DNA of 64,000 nt from Lysobacteraceae bacterium (lineage in GTDB: Bacteria > Pseudomonadota > Gammaproteobacteria > Xanthomonadales > Rhodanobacteraceae): positions 1-64,000 of the forward strand of contig JAJFUF010000006.1 of assembly GCA_021372495.1 (NCBI GenBank). The letters are read 5' to 3'. Of the stretch, positions 35,271-45,691 are shown piece by piece; the first letter of the stretch is position 1, and each line of letters opens with the position of its first letter. The notes under the pieces were generated by a model. That model saw only the letters and a program-made list of their open reading frames with translations, searched no databases and was not told the origin of the DNA. The translations under genes were made by a program, and so were the position numbers.

Positions 35271-35570
35271 GGGAGTCGGGAGTCGGGAGTCGGGAGTCGG
35301 GAAGAGCGTAACGACGCGCCGTCATTCCGGCGAACGCCGGGACCCGGCGCTTCGATTATGCGAAACGTGCTGCGTCGGTGGCCATGCGCTTCATGCGACG
35401 TACCGCGCCGCATCCCCGCTTGCGCGGGAAGGGCGCGGGGCGGGTCGCCTGCGCGCAGGCTCCTGCCGCGGTATCCGCCACGGAACGAGGCCGTGGGCGA
35501 CGAACGCGAACGGGAACGACGGCGCGTTGTTACGCCTTGCCCGGGTCCCGGGCCCCGGGTTCCGCGTCCC
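35271..35570. repeat. Composite heptad element with three internal REP palindromes (copy 6), overlapping the aspS end
   Basis: Left arm: GGGAGTC x4 plus GGGAAGA (35271-35305). Right arm: GGGTCCC, GGGCCCC, GGGTTCC, GCGTCCC (35543-35570), which lies inside the last codons of aspS. Between them are a GTCATTCCGGCGAACGCCGG palindrome (35321-35345), TCCCCGC-TTGC-GCGGGAA (35413-35430) and a GTAG-type REP, GGTCGCCTGCGCGCAGGCTC (35443-35467). At 300 bases it is the longest copy. I see no gene in 35261-35529. Confidence 0.75.
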
Positions 35571-37329
35571 GCAGGCCTTCCGCCACGCGCACGTGCAGCT
35601 CCTTCAACTGCGCCGCGGGAATCGCCGAGGGCGCGTCGGTCATCAGGTCCTGCGCGCTGGTGGTCTTGGGGAAGGCGATCACGTCGCGGATCGAGTCGGT
35701 GCCCGCCATCAGCGCGGCGATGCGGTCGATGCCGAAGGCGATGCCGCCGTGCGGCGGCGCGCCGAACTTCAGCGCCTCCAGCAGGAAGCCGAACTTGGCC
35801 TGCGCCTCCTCGGCGCCGATGCCGAGCAGGTCGAACACCGCGCTCTGCATGTCCGGGCGATGGATACGGATCGAGCCGCCGCCGATCTCGTTGCCGTTCA
35901 GCACCATGTCGTAGCCGCGGCTGACCGCGTTGGCCGGGTCGGCCTTGAGCGCGGCGATGTCGTCGACCTTGGGCGCGGTGAACGGGTGGTGCAGCGCGAC
36001 GTAGCGCTGCGCCTCGGCGTCGTATTCGAACATCGGGAAATCGGTGACCCACAGCGGCCGCCAGGCGTTCTCGACCAGGCCGCGGTCGCGGCCGACCTTG
36101 AGCCGCAGCGCGCCCATGAAGTCGGTGACGGTCTTCCACGCGCCGGCGCCGATCAGCAGCAGGTCGCCGTTCTGCGCGCTGGTGGCGGCGAAGATCGCCG
36201 AAAGCGCCGCGTCGTCGAGGAACTTCACCACCGGCGAGGTCAAACCTTCCCGTCCCTTGGCAAGGTCGTCGATGCGGATCCAGGCCAGGCCCTTCGCGCC
36301 GTGCTTGGCGGCGTGCTCGGCGAGCAGGTCGATCTCGCGGCGGCTCAGGTCGCTGCCGCCCGGCACGCGCAGCGCGGCGACGCGGCCCTGCGGGTCGTTG
36401 GCCGGGCCGGCGAACACCTTGAACTCGACGTGTTTCACCGCGTCCGCGACATCGGCCAGCTCCAGCGCGATGCGCAGGTCCGGCTTGTCGGAACCGTAGC
36501 GGCGCATCGCCTCCGCCCAGGTCATGCGCGGGAACGGCGCAGGCAGTTCGGCCTCGACCACTTCCGCGAACGTGCGGCGGATCAGCGGTTCGACGAAGTC
36601 CTGCACGTCGCGCTCCCCGACGAACGCGAACTCCATGTCGAGCTGGGTGAACTCCGGCTGGCGGTCGGCGCGCAGGTCCTCGTCGCGGAAGCAGCGCGCG
36701 ATCTGGTAGTAGCGGTCGAAGCCCGCCATCATCAGGATCTGCTTGAACAACTGCGGCGACTGCGGCAGCGCGTAGAACTGCCCCGGGTGCACGCGCGAGG
36801 GCACGAGATAATCGCGCGCGCCTTCCGGCGTGGCCTTGGTCAGGATCGGCGTCTCCAGGTCCTGGAAGCCGGCGGCGTCGAGCTGGCGGCGCAGCGCCTG
36901 CACCAGCTTGATGCGCGTGCGCATCATGCGCTGCATCTCCGGGCGGCGCAGGTCGAGGTAGCGGTACTTCAGCCGCGTCTCCTCGCTGGGATTCTCGTGC
37001 AGCGCGAACGGCAGGTCGCGCGCGGCGTTCAGCACCTCGATCGACTGCGCCAGCACCTCGACGCGGCCGGTCCTGACGCGGTCGTTGGCGCTGACGCGCC
37101 TGCGCACCGTGCCGGTGACGCGCAGGCAATACTCGTAGCCCACCGCGCTCGCCGTGGCGAACGCTTCGGCGGTGTCCGGATCCGCCACCACCTGCACGAT
37201 GCCCTCGTGGTCGCGCAGGTCGAGGAACACCACGCCGCCGTGGTCGCGGCGGGTGTCGACCCAGCCGCACAGGGTGACGTTCCGGCCGATCAGGGACTCG
37301 TCGACGAGGCCGCAGTAGTGGGTGCGCAT
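35530..37329 (-). CDS. aspS: Aspartyl-tRNA synthetase
   Basis: A 599-residue class II synthetase: N-terminal OB-fold ([20 protein letters not shown]), catalytic motif 2 in [20 protein letters not shown], the bacterial GAD insertion (about 290-420) and motif 3 ([14 protein letters not shown]). ATG 37329 starts MRTHYCG. The family-like end is LHVRVAE; the last 15 residues ([15 protein letters not shown]) are extra and mostly encoded by the right arm of the heptad element. Confidence 0.95.
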   Translation of the reverse strand: MRTHYCGLVDESLIGRNVTLCGWVDTRRDHGGVVFLDLRDHEGIVQVVADPDTAEAFATASAVGYEYCLRVTGTVRRRVSANDRVRTGRVEVLAQSIEVLNAARDLPFALHENPSEETRLKYRYLDLRRPEMQRMMRTRIKLVQALRRQLDAAGFQDLETPILTKATPEGARDYLVPSRVHPGQFYALPQSPQLFKQILMMAGFDRYYQIARCFRDEDLRADRQPEFTQLDMEFAFVGERDVQDFVEPLIRRTFAEVVEAELPAPFPRMTWAEAMRRYGSDKPDLRIALELADVADAVKHVEFKVFAGPANDPQGRVAALRVPGGSDLSRREIDLLAEHAAKHGAKGLAWIRIDDLAKGREGLTSPVVKFLDDAALSAIFAATSAQNGDLLLIGAGAWKTVTDFMGALRLKVGRDRGLVENAWRPLWVTDFPMFEYDAEAQRYVALHHPFTAPKVDDIAALKADPANAVSRGYDMVLNGNEIGGGSIRIHRPDMQSAVFDLLGIGAEEAQAKFGFLLEALKFGAPPHGGIAFGIDRIAALMAGTDSIRDVIAFPKTTSAQDLMTDAPSAIPAAQLKELHVRVAEGLRDAEPGARDPGKA

Positions 37330-37565
37330 GCGCGAAAGCTCCGGCCGCCCGCAGGCGGATAAGGCAAGACGCGGAATGCTAAGGCCGGATTTGCTGCGCT
37401 GCAAACAAAACGCCCGCCGCGATCACGCTCGCGACGCCGGCGGCGCGGCCGGGGCGCGCCGGGTCGCGCGCGGGGTGCGCCGGCATCCGTCGCGGCGTCC
37501 TTGCACCCCGGGCACGGGGAAGGTGCGATCGCCGGCCCGCGCGGGGCGCGGCGGTGGCCTTGCGC

Positions 37566-37859
37566 TCAGCGGGTGCCCGACGCGGGCGTGTCGGCCTTGG
37601 GTGCGGCGGACTCGGCCTTGGCCGCGTCCTTTTTCGGCGCATCGTCCTTGTGCGCGAGGTTGCGCTTGGCGTCGCCGTCTTTCTTGAAGTCGGTCTCGTA
37701 CCAGCCGCTACCGGCCAGGCGGAACGCCGGCGCGGTGACGCAGCGGTTCAACTCGGCGCGGCCGCACTCGGGGCAGTCGCGCGGGTCGGGGTCGGAAAGT
37801 CTCTGCAGGCGGTCGAAGCGATGGCCGCAGGCGCCGCATTCGAATTCGTAGATGGGCAT
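37566..37859 (-). CDS. FmdB-type zinc-ribbon regulatory protein
   Basis: A 97-residue protein. Its first 45 residues are a zinc ribbon, CGACGH...CPECG (Cys8, Cys11, Cys29, Cys32), matching the FmdB/CxxC family. The C-terminal half is a Lys/Ala/Asp-rich tail. Encoded between clpB and aspS on the same strand. The 236-base gap to aspS (37330-37565) holds only GC-rich hairpins and an apparent aspS leader. Function unknown. Confidence 0.88.
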   Translation of the reverse strand: MPIYEFECGACGHRFDRLQRLSDPDPRDCPECGRAELNRCVTAPAFRLAGSGWYETDFKKDGDAKRNLAHKDDAPKKDAAKAESAAPKADTPASGTR

Positions 37860-37904
37860 GGGTGGCGGTGAAGCGGAAAAGAACGGAACAAGAGCGGAAG
37901 CGTC

Positions 37905-37969
37905 AAAGGTCAAGGGTCAAAAGTCAACAAAGCCCGCGGCCGCAACCGCCGGTTCGACCCTCGGCCTTC
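37905..37969. repeat. Heptad inverted-repeat element (copy 7, A-rich type)
   Basis: Left arm: AAAGGTC, AAGGGTC, AAAAGTC (37905-37925). Right arm: GACCCTC, GGCCTTC (37956-37969), i.e. GAGGGTC and GAAGGCC on the other strand. The core has GCCCGCGGCCGC. It lies between fmdB-like and clpB, whose stop is 5 bases beyond. Confidence 0.6.
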
Positions 37970-37973
37970 GGCA

Positions 37974-40559
37974 TCATCCCTTGGCGAACGCCAGCCGGCC
38001 CTCGTGCACGCCGACCTGCACGCTGTCGCCCGGCTGGAAGCGGCCTTCCAGGATCTCGCGCGCCAGCGGGTTTTCCAGTTGCTGCTGGATCGCCCGCTTC
38101 AGCGGCCGCGCGCCGTACACCGGATCGAAACCGACGTTGCCGAGCAGGTCCAGCGCCTTGTCGTCGACTTCGAGCTTCAATTGGCGCTCGGCCAGGCGCT
38201 TCTCCAGGTAGCCGATCTGGATGCGCGCGATCGCGCGGATCTGCGCCTTCTCCAGCGGGCGGAACACCACCAGCTCGTCGAGGCGGTTGATGAACTCGGG
38301 GCGGAAGTGCGCCTGCACGACGCCCAGCACCGCCGATTTCATCTTGAGGTACTCCTCCTCGCCGTCGCCGCCGGTCATCTCCTGGATCAGGTTGGAGCCG
38401 AGGTTGGAGGTCATCACCACCACGGTGTTGCGGAAGTCGACGGTGCGGCCCTGGCCGTCGGTGAGGCGGCCGTCGTCGAGCACCTGCAGCAGCACGTTGA
38501 ACACGTCGTGGTGCGCCTTCTCGACCTCGTCGAGCAGGATCACGCTGTACGGGCGCCGGCGCACCGCCTCGGTCAGGTAGCCGCCTTCCTCGTAGCCGAC
38601 GTAGCCGGGCGGCGCGCCGATCAGGCGCGCGACCGAGTGCTTCTCCATGAACTCGCTCATGTCGATGCGCACCATCGCGTCGGCGGTGTCGAACATGAAC
38701 TCGGCCAGCGCCTTGCACAGCTCGGTCTTGCCCACGCCGGTGGGACCGAGGAACAGGAACGAGCCGTTCGGGCGGTTGGGGTCGGACAGGCCGGCGCGCG
38801 CGCGGCGGATGGCGTCGGACACCGCGCGCACCGCCTCGTCCTGGCCGACCACGCGCTTGTGCAGCGCGTCTTCCATGTGCAGCAGCTTCTCGCGCTCGCC
38901 TTCCAGCATCTTCGACACCGGGATGCCGGTCCAGCGCGACACCACCTCGGCGATCTCCTCGGCGGTGACGCGGTCCTGCAGCAGGGTGAAGCCGCGCTGC
39001 TCCGCCTCCTGCGCGGCCTTGAGCTGCTTCTCCAGCTCCGGCAGGCGGCCGTACTGGATCTCGCTCATCTTCGCGTAGTCCTGGCGGCGCTGCGCGGCTT
39101 CGAGCTCGAGGCGCGCGGCCTCGATCTGCTCCTTGATCCTGGTCGCGCCCTGCAGCGTCGCCTTCTCCGATTTCCACACCTCGTTCAGGTCGGCGAACTC
39201 GCGCTCCAGCTTGGCGATGTCGGCTTCGAGGTCGGCGAGGCGCTTCTGCGATTCCTCGTCCTTCTCCTTCTTCAGCGCCTCGCGCTGGATCTTCAGCTGG
39301 ATCAGCCGCCGCTCCAGCCGGTCGAGTTCCTCCGGCTTGGAGTCGATCTCCATGCGGATGCGCGACGCAGCCTCGTCCATCAGGTCGATGGCCTTGTCCG
39401 GCAGCTGGCGGTCGCTGATGTAGCGGTGCGACAGCGTCGCCGCGGCGACGATCGCCGGGTCGGTGATCTCGACGCCGTGGTGCACGGCGTAGCGCTCCTT
39501 CAGCCCGCGCAGGATGGCGATGGTGTCCTCCACCGACGGCTCGCCGACGAACACCTTCTGGAAGCGCCGCTCCAGCGCGGCGTCCTTCTCGACGTACTTG
39601 CGGTACTCGTCCAGCGTGGTCGCGCCGATGCAGTGCAGCTCGCCGCGCGCCAGCGCCGGCTTCAGCATGTTGCCGGCGTCCATCGCGCCCTCGGCCTTGC
39701 CGGCGCCGACCATGGTGTGCAGCTCGTCGATGAACAGGATCACCCGGCCTTCCTGCTTGGCCAGGTCGTTCAGCACGCCCTTCAGGCGCTCCTCGAATTC
39801 GCCGCGGAACTTGGCGCCGGCGATCAGCGCGCCCATGTCCAGCGCCAGCACGCGCTTGTCGCGCAGGCCCTCCGGCACCTCGCCGTTGACGATGCGCTGC
39901 GCCAGGCCTTCGACGATCGCGGTCTTGCCGACGCCGGGCTCGCCGATCAGCACCGGGTTGTTCTTGGTGCGCCGCTGCAGCACCTGCACGACGCGGCGGA
40001 TCTCCTCGTCGCGGCCGATCACCGGATCGAGCTTGCCGGACTCGGCGCGCGCGGTCAGGTCGATGGTGAACTTCTCCAGCGCCTGGCGCTGGTCCTCGGC
40101 GCCCTCGCTCTGCACCTTCTCGCCGCCGCGCAGCTTGTCGATCGCCGCTTCCAGCGCGGCCTTGCTCGCGCCGGCCGCCTTCAGCGCCGCGCCGACCTCG
40201 CCCTTGTCCTCCAGCGCCGCCAGCACGAACAGCTCGCTGGCGATGAACTGGTCGCCGCGCTGCTGCGCCAGCTTGTCGGTGAGGTTGAGCAGGCGGCTGA
40301 GCTCGTTGCCGATGTTGAGGTTGCCCTCCTGGCCGGCCACGCGCGGCAGCCGCTCGAGGATCGCGGTCACGCGCTGGCGCAGCGCCGGCACGTCGACGCC
40401 GGCCTGGGTCAGCAGCGGCACGGTCGAGCCGCCTTGCTGGTCGAGCAGCGCGGCCAGCACGTGCGCCGGTTCGAGCATGTTGTGGTCGCGCCCGACCGCC
40501 AGCGATTGCGCGTCGGCCAGCGCCTGCTGGAAGCGCGAGGTCAGTTTGTCCATCCGCAT
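37974..40559 (-). CDS. clpB: ATP-dependent disaggregase ClpB
   Basis: An 861-residue Hsp100 chaperone: N-domain, NBD1 with Walker [16 protein letters not shown], a Glu/Lys-rich M-domain coiled coil (about 410-530), NBD2 with [15 protein letters not shown], and a C-terminal domain. ATG 40559 gives [11 protein letters not shown], aligned with E. coli MRLDRLT; a TTG two codons upstream is less likely. Works with DnaK to rescue aggregates after heat stress. Confidence 0.96.
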   Translation of the reverse strand: MRMDKLTSRFQQALADAQSLAVGRDHNMLEPAHVLAALLDQQGGSTVPLLTQAGVDVPALRQRVTAILERLPRVAGQEGNLNIGNELSRLLNLTDKLAQQRGDQFIASELFVLAALEDKGEVGAALKAAGASKAALEAAIDKLRGGEKVQSEGAEDQRQALEKFTIDLTARAESGKLDPVIGRDEEIRRVVQVLQRRTKNNPVLIGEPGVGKTAIVEGLAQRIVNGEVPEGLRDKRVLALDMGALIAGAKFRGEFEERLKGVLNDLAKQEGRVILFIDELHTMVGAGKAEGAMDAGNMLKPALARGELHCIGATTLDEYRKYVEKDAALERRFQKVFVGEPSVEDTIAILRGLKERYAVHHGVEITDPAIVAAATLSHRYISDRQLPDKAIDLMDEAASRIRMEIDSKPEELDRLERRLIQLKIQREALKKEKDEESQKRLADLEADIAKLEREFADLNEVWKSEKATLQGATRIKEQIEAARLELEAAQRRQDYAKMSEIQYGRLPELEKQLKAAQEAEQRGFTLLQDRVTAEEIAEVVSRWTGIPVSKMLEGEREKLLHMEDALHKRVVGQDEAVRAVSDAIRRARAGLSDPNRPNGSFLFLGPTGVGKTELCKALAEFMFDTADAMVRIDMSEFMEKHSVARLIGAPPGYVGYEEGGYLTEAVRRRPYSVILLDEVEKAHHDVFNVLLQVLDDGRLTDGQGRTVDFRNTVVVMTSNLGSNLIQEMTGGDGEEEYLKMKSAVLGVVQAHFRPEFINRLDELVVFRPLEKAQIRAIARIQIGYLEKRLAERQLKLEVDDKALDLLGNVGFDPVYGARPLKRAIQQQLENPLAREILEGRFQPGDSVQVGVHEGRLAFAKG

Positions 40560-40608
40560 GGGCAATCCCCTGCAAAACGATGGCGGCCACGGCCGCCGCT
40601 GCCCCGGA

Positions 40609-40636
40609 GGTGCGGGCCGCGAGGCGGGGATTCAAG
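40609..40636 (-). promoter_or_regulatory. Possible sigma-32 promoter of clpB
   Basis: On the minus strand CTTGAA (40631-40636) matches the sigma-32 -35 exactly. CCCGCACC begins 14 bases further at 40616, a partial match to the CCCCAT-like -10. It lies 50-77 bases before clpB, a known heat-shock gene. Confidence 0.35.
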
Positions 40637-40641
40637 CGGGT

Positions 40642-40670
40642 TTGGCCGCCCCCGCCCGTTGCGGCACAAT
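40642..40670 (+). promoter_or_regulatory. Candidate promoter of the otsB operon
   Basis: TTGGCC (40642-40647) and CACAAT (40665-40670) are separated by 17 bases and lie 43 bases before the otsB GTG. Each matches 4 of 6 consensus bases. Confidence 0.4.
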
Positions 40671-40712
40671 CGCAAAGGTTTGATTTGCCCGTATCAACCC
40701 CAGATTTTCGAG

Positions 40713-41507
40713 GTGGACCCGCACCCGACACCCGCCCCACGGAATGCGCTGCCCGCACCGCCGCTGCCGCACCGCGCCGCGCGCTGGTCGCTGTTCCTGG
40801 ATGTCGACGGCTCGCTGCTCGAGTTCGCAGCGAGCCCCGCCGGCGTGCGCGTGCCCCCCGCGCTGATCGCGCTGCTGCAGCGCTTGCACGCCGCGTTCGG
40901 CGGCGCGCTGGCCCTGGTCAGCGGCCGCAGCATCGACGACCTCGACCGGCTGTTCGCGCCGCTGCGCCTGCCGGCAGCCGGCATCCACGGCTGCGAGCTG
41001 CGCGACGCCGAAGGTGCGCGGCGCATGCTCGCCATCGACAGCCGCGTCGCCGGGCTGCTGCAGGCGCGCGCGCGCGAGCTCGCCGATGCGCTGCCCGGCG
41101 TGCTGCTCGAAGCCAAGGGTGCCGCCGTCGCCCTGCACTACCGTCGCGCGCCCGCGCTTGCCGCGCAGGTGCACGAGGGCGCGGCGCGCATCGCCGCGAT
41201 GCTGCCGGGCATCGCCGTGCAGCCGGGCGCGATGGTCTGCGAACTGAAGCCGGTCGATGCCGACAAGGGGCGCGCGATCGACGCGTTGCGCGCCGCGCCG
41301 CCGTTCCGCGCGCGCACGCCGGTGTTCGTCGGCGACGACCTCACCGACGAGCACGCCTTCGCCGCGGTCAACCGCGCGGACGGCCTCAGCGTGCTGGTCG
41401 GCACGCGCCCCAGCGCGGCGCGCTACGCGCTGCCCGCCCCCGCCGACGTGCATGCCTGGCTGCAACGCGTCGCCGCCGCGCTCGAACGAGGAGACGCCCG
41501 CGCATGA
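40713..41507 (+). CDS. otsB: Trehalose-6-phosphate phosphatase OtsB
   Basis: A 264-residue HAD phosphatase. Motif I is LFLDVDGSLLEFA (nucleophile and acid Asp), motif II is ALVSGRSIDDL, and motif IV is PVFVGDDLTDEHAF. The GTG at 40713 gives a length equal to E. coli OtsB (266); no ATG is available before the domain. It is first in a three-gene overlapping unit and produces trehalose from the OtsA product. Confidence 0.92.
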   Translation: MDPHPTPAPRNALPAPPLPHRAARWSLFLDVDGSLLEFAASPAGVRVPPALIALLQRLHAAFGGALALVSGRSIDDLDRLFAPLRLPAAGIHGCELRDAEGARRMLAIDSRVAGLLQARARELADALPGVLLEAKGAAVALHYRRAPALAAQVHEGAARIAAMLPGIAVQPGAMVCELKPVDADKGRAIDALRAAPPFRARTPVFVGDDLTDEHAFAAVNRADGLSVLVGTRPSAARYALPAPADVHAWLQRVAAALERGDARA

Positions 41508-43285
41508 ACGCCGCCAATCTCGACCTCGGCATCGTCGGCAACGGCAAGATCGCCGCGCTGATCGACGCGCAGGGCCGCGTCGTCTGGGGCTGCTTCCCGC
41601 ATTTCGACGGCGACCCCGCCTTCTGCGCGCTGCTGTCGCCGCGCCACGCCGGTGCCGGGGTGTGGGCGGTGGAGCTGGAGGACTTCGCCCGCGCCGAGCA
41701 ACGCTACCTGCGCAATACCGCGGTGCTGGCGACGCGCCTGTACGATCGCCACGGCGGCATCGTCGAGATCACCGACCTCGCGCCGCGCTACAAGCAGCAC
41801 GGGCGCATCTACCACCCGATGATGCTGGCGCGGCGCATCGCGCCGGTGGCGGGCACGCCGCGCATCCGCATGCGCCTCGCGCCGCTGGCCGGCTACGGCG
41901 CGCGCGTGCCGGCACGGACCTCCGGCAGCAATCACGTGCGCTTCCTGCTCGACGACGTGACGCTGCGCCTGACCTCGGACCTGCCGGTGCCCTACGTCAC
42001 CGACGCGCTGCCGCTGATCCTGGAGCGTCCGCTGCACTGCGTGCTCGGCCCCGACGAGACCTTGACCCTGCCGGTCGACGACTTCGTCGACGCGCTGATG
42101 CGCCACACCCTCGACTACTGGCGCGAGTGGGTGCGCTACCTGTCGGTGCCGTTCGAGTGGCAGGAGGCGGTGATCCGTGCGGCGATCACGCTGAAGCTGT
42201 GCCAGTTCGAGGATACCGGCGCCATCGTCGCCGCGGTGACCACCTCGATTCCGGAAGCGCCCGGCACGCCGCGCACCTGGGACTACCGCTACTGCTGGCT
42301 GCGCGACGCGGCGTTCGTGGTGCGCGCGCTGAACCGCCTCGGCGCGACGCGCACGATGGAGGAATACCTGCACTACATCTTCAACCTAGCCGCGACGGAC
42401 GGCGAGCTCGGCCCGGTCTACGGCATCACCTACGCGCGCGAGCTGCACGAGCGCGAAGCGCCCGATCTCGCCGGCTACCGCGGCATGGGCCCGGTACGCA
42501 TCGGCAACGACGCCTGGCGGCAACGCCAGCATGACGTCCACGGCAGCGTGCTGCTGGCCGCCGCGCAACTGTTCTTCGACCAGCGGCTGGAACGTCCCGG
42601 CGACGCGGAAACCTTCGCGCGGCTGGAGCCGCTCGGCACCGCCGCGGCGCGGCTGGCCGGGCAGCCGGATGCGGGGCTGTGGGAGTTCCGCGGCAGCACG
42701 CGCGTGCACACCTACTCCGCGGCGATGTGCTGGGCCGCCTGCGACCGCCTGGCGCGCATCGCCGGCCAGCTCGGCCTGGCGGCGCGCGCGCGGCACTGGC
42801 GCGACGCCGCCGCGCGCCTGCGCAACGACATCGACACGCGCGGCTTCCACGGCGTGCGCGGCCACTTCGTCGACGCCTTCGACGGCGACCGCCTGGACGC
42901 CAGCCTGCTGCTGCTGGCCGACATCGGCTTCGTGCGCGGCGACGACCCGCGCTTCGCCGCCACCGTCGACGCGATCGGCCGCGAGCTGCGTCGCGGCGAC
43001 TACCTGCTGCGCTACGCCGCGCCCGACGATTTCGGCACGCCCGAGACCAGCTTCACCATCTGCACCTACTGGTACATCGACGCGCTGGCCGCACTGGGCC
43101 GGCACGACGAGGCGCGCGAGCTGTTCGAACACCTCTTGGCGCGGCGCAATCCGCTCGGTCTGCTGTCCGAGGATCTCGACCCGCACAGTGGCGAGGCCTG
43201 GGGCAACTTCCCGCAGACCTACTCGCTGGTCGGCCTGGTCAACGCGGCGATGCGCCTGTCGCGGCCGTGGGAGGAAGCCCTGTGA
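41504..43285 (+). CDS. GH15-family glycoside hydrolase (glucoamylase/trehalase-like)
   Basis: A 593-residue protein: an N-terminal beta-sandwich (VGNGKIAALIDAQGRVVWGC) and an (alpha/alpha)6 barrel with RTWDYRYCWLRDAAFVVRAL, the substrate-binding signature. Near the C-terminus LGLLSEDLDPHSGEAWGNFP holds the likely catalytic Glu. There is no signal peptide, so it is cytoplasmic. It overlaps otsB by ATGA and otsA by GTGA. GH15 includes actinobacterial trehalases, so trehalose hydrolysis or an alpha-glucan role is possible; not determined. Confidence 0.9.
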   Translation: MNAANLDLGIVGNGKIAALIDAQGRVVWGCFPHFDGDPAFCALLSPRHAGAGVWAVELEDFARAEQRYLRNTAVLATRLYDRHGGIVEITDLAPRYKQHGRIYHPMMLARRIAPVAGTPRIRMRLAPLAGYGARVPARTSGSNHVRFLLDDVTLRLTSDLPVPYVTDALPLILERPLHCVLGPDETLTLPVDDFVDALMRHTLDYWREWVRYLSVPFEWQEAVIRAAITLKLCQFEDTGAIVAAVTTSIPEAPGTPRTWDYRYCWLRDAAFVVRALNRLGATRTMEEYLHYIFNLAATDGELGPVYGITYARELHEREAPDLAGYRGMGPVRIGNDAWRQRQHDVHGSVLLAAAQLFFDQRLERPGDAETFARLEPLGTAAARLAGQPDAGLWEFRGSTRVHTYSAAMCWAACDRLARIAGQLGLAARARHWRDAAARLRNDIDTRGFHGVRGHFVDAFDGDRLDASLLLLADIGFVRGDDPRFAATVDAIGRELRRGDYLLRYAAPDDFGTPETSFTICTYWYIDALAALGRHDEARELFEHLLARRNPLGLLSEDLDPHSGEAWGNFPQTYSLVGLVNAAMRLSRPWEEAL

Positions 43286-44658
43286 GCCGGCTGGTGGTGG
43301 TGTCCAATCGCGTCGCGCTGCCGAAGGAGATCCGCGCCGGCGGGCTGGCGACGGCGATGCACGCCGCGTTGTCGGAGTGCGGCGGCGTGTGGTTCGGCTG
43401 GAGCGGCAAGCTGGCCGCCGCCAGCGCCACCGAGCTGCGCCGCCAGCGCGAGGGCCTGATCACCTACGCCACCCTCGACCTGTCGCGCCGCGACCGCGAC
43501 GACTACTACGCCGGCTTCGCCAACCGCGCGCTGTGGCCGCTGTTCCACTGCCGCACCGACCTGGTCGACTACCAGCGGGAAACCTATGCCGGCTACCAGC
43601 GCGTCAACGCGATGTTCGCCGAGCACCTGGCCGCGTTGCTCGAACCGGACGACGTGGCCTGGGTGCACGACTACCACCTGATCCCGTTGGCCGCGCACCT
43701 GCGCCGGCGCGGCGTGGCCAGCCGCATCGGCTTCTTCCTGCACACGCCGCTGCCGCCGGCCGACCTGCTGGTGACCCTGCCGCACCATCGCGATCTGATC
43801 GAGGCGCTGGCCGCCTACGACCTGGTCGGACTGCAGACGCCGCGCGACCTGCGCGCATTGCAGGACTATTTCTGCCACGAAGCCGGCGCCGAGCTGGCCG
43901 ACGACGACACGATCCGCACCGCGGATGGACGCCGCTTCCGCGCGGGCTGCTTCCCGATCGGCATCGACACCGCCGCGGTCGCCGAGAGCGCGGCGCGCGC
44001 GGCAACCGGCAGCGCGGTGGCGCACCTGCGCGAGAGCCTGGCCGAGCGCGCGCTGGTGATCGGCGTCGACCGGCTCGACTACTCCAAGGGCCTGCCCGAG
44101 CGCTTCGCGGCGTTCGGCCGCCTGCTGGAGTCCGCGCCGCACCTGCGCAGCCGCGTATCGCTGCTGCAGATCGCACCGCCCTCGCGCAGCGAGGTGCCGG
44201 AATACCGCGCCATCCGCCGCGAACTCGAACGCATCGCCGGCCACATCAACGGCGCCTACGCGGAACCGGACTGGGTGCCGATCCGCTACGTCAACAAGGC
44301 GTTCCCGCAGGCGACGCTGGCCGGCTACTACCGCGTCGCCCGCGTCGGGCTGGTGACGCCGCTGCGCGACGGCATGAACCTGGTCGCCAAGGAATACGTC
44401 GCCTGCCAGGATCCGGCCGATCCGGGCGAGCTGGTGCTGTCGCGCTTCGCCGGCGCGGCCAACGAGCTGAAGACCGCGCTGCGGGTCAATCCCTACGATC
44501 AGGACGAAGTCGCCGACGCGCTGCGCGCCGCGCTGGTGATGCCGATGGAGGAACGGCGCATGCGCTGGCAGGCGATGATGGAGGTCATGCGCCGGCAGGA
44601 CATCACCGCCTGGCGCGGCGCCTTCCTGCGCGCCCTGGCGCGCACCGCCGCAAGCTGA
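43282..44658 (+). CDS. otsA: Trehalose-6-phosphate synthase OtsA
   Basis: A 458-residue GT20 enzyme joining UDP-glucose to glucose-6-phosphate. N-terminal [13 protein letters not shown], then [29 protein letters not shown] and [17 protein letters not shown] are the family blocks. The GTG at 43282 overlaps the GH15 stop (GTGA), with GAGGAA upstream. Together with OtsB it makes trehalose, an osmo- and desiccation protectant. Confidence 0.95.
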   Translation: MSRLVVVSNRVALPKEIRAGGLATAMHAALSECGGVWFGWSGKLAAASATELRRQREGLITYATLDLSRRDRDDYYAGFANRALWPLFHCRTDLVDYQRETYAGYQRVNAMFAEHLAALLEPDDVAWVHDYHLIPLAAHLRRRGVASRIGFFLHTPLPPADLLVTLPHHRDLIEALAAYDLVGLQTPRDLRALQDYFCHEAGAELADDDTIRTADGRRFRAGCFPIGIDTAAVAESAARAATGSAVAHLRESLAERALVIGVDRLDYSKGLPERFAAFGRLLESAPHLRSRVSLLQIAPPSRSEVPEYRAIRRELERIAGHINGAYAEPDWVPIRYVNKAFPQATLAGYYRVARVGLVTPLRDGMNLVAKEYVACQDPADPGELVLSRFAGAANELKTALRVNPYDQDEVADALRAALVMPMEERRMRWQAMMEVMRRQDITAWRGAFLRALARTAAS

Positions 44659-44762
44659 ACGGCGCCAGCATCGCCGCCCGTAGCGTGACCGCCGTCCGCG
44701 TTCGCCGGCGGCGCTTTGCACAGGATGCCGCGTGGGGAGGCAGCACGGTTGCAGGAGGCTCC

Positions 44763-45659
44763 ATGCGCTTGTTCCCGAAGTGGCAGCGGCACCCGCCGTC
44801 GCTGGGACTGTACGCGCGGCTCGCCGCGCGCAATCGCCCGCGCAGCTACGCCGGCAAGTTCTTCGCAGTGGCGTTCGTGACCCTGCAGTTGCCGCTGCTG
44901 GCGCTGCTGGCATGGCTGCTCACCACGCGCACGGTCGACCGCGACACGTGGCTGCTGCCGGCGCTGGCCGCACTGCTGGCCGGCACCCTGCTGGCGTTCC
45001 GCGGCTTCCGCCAACTGGTCGCGCCGATCGAACTGGCGGCGCAGGCGCTGCGCGATTTTCTGCACGACGGCACTCCGGCCGCGCTGCCGCAGCACTACCG
45101 CGACACCGCCGGCCGGCTGCTGCGCGACGTGCGCTACGTCACCGCGGCGCTGGCGCGCGAGCGCGGCGAGCTGGAAAAGCTGGCGCAGTCGGACTTCCTC
45201 ACCGGCCTGATGAACCGCCGCGCCGCCGACCGCGCGCTGCACGAGATCGAGGGCGCCTGGCCGCGCTGCGTCGGCATGCTCGACATCGACCGCTTCAAGT
45301 CGGTCAACGACCGCCACGGCCACGGCGTCGGCGACGCCGTGCTGGCCGAACTCGGCGACCTGCTGCGCGCCTCGCTGCGCGAGAGCGACTGGGCGGCGCG
45401 CTGGGGCGGCGAGGAATTCCTGCTGTTGATCCACGCGTCGCTGCCGGACGCGCGCAGCGCCTGCGAGCGCCTGCGCGCCCGCGTCGCCGAGCGCCGCTTC
45501 GCCGGCGAAGCGCGGCTGCGCATCAGCTTCAGCGTCGGCCTCGCCGAAGTCGAACCCGGCTGCGCGCTGGACAGCGCCATCGAACGCGCCGACGCCGCCC
45601 TGCTCGTCGCCAAGCGCAACGGCCGCGACCGCGTCGAGCTGTACGCGCCGGCAGGCTGA
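44763..45659 (+). CDS. Membrane-bound GGDEF diguanylate cyclase
   Basis: A 298-residue protein: two TM helices near residues 35-85 (FFAVAFVTLQLPLLALLAWL and a second after a short loop), a HAMP-like helix pair (QLVAPIELAAQALRDFL), then a GGDEF domain starting DFLTGLMNRRAADRAL. The active-site loop reads WGGEEFLLL, a competent GGEEF. It lies 104 bases after otsA. Makes c-di-GMP; no sensor domain is visible apart from the short periplasmic loop. Confidence 0.92.
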   Translation: MRLFPKWQRHPPSLGLYARLAARNRPRSYAGKFFAVAFVTLQLPLLALLAWLLTTRTVDRDTWLLPALAALLAGTLLAFRGFRQLVAPIELAAQALRDFLHDGTPAALPQHYRDTAGRLLRDVRYVTAALARERGELEKLAQSDFLTGLMNRRAADRALHEIEGAWPRCVGMLDIDRFKSVNDRHGHGVGDAVLAELGDLLRASLRESDWAARWGGEEFLLLIHASLPDARSACERLRARVAERRFAGEARLRISFSVGLAEVEPGCALDSAIERADAALLVAKRNGRDRVELYAPAG

Positions 45660-45691
45660 GCGCCGCGCCCGGCATCCGCCCGCAACCCGTC

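Noticed and set aside
38004..40712. Long plus-strand frame antisense to clpB running into otsB
   Set aside because: Only the part after 40713 has family similarity (OtsB). The rest mirrors clpB and is compositionally odd.
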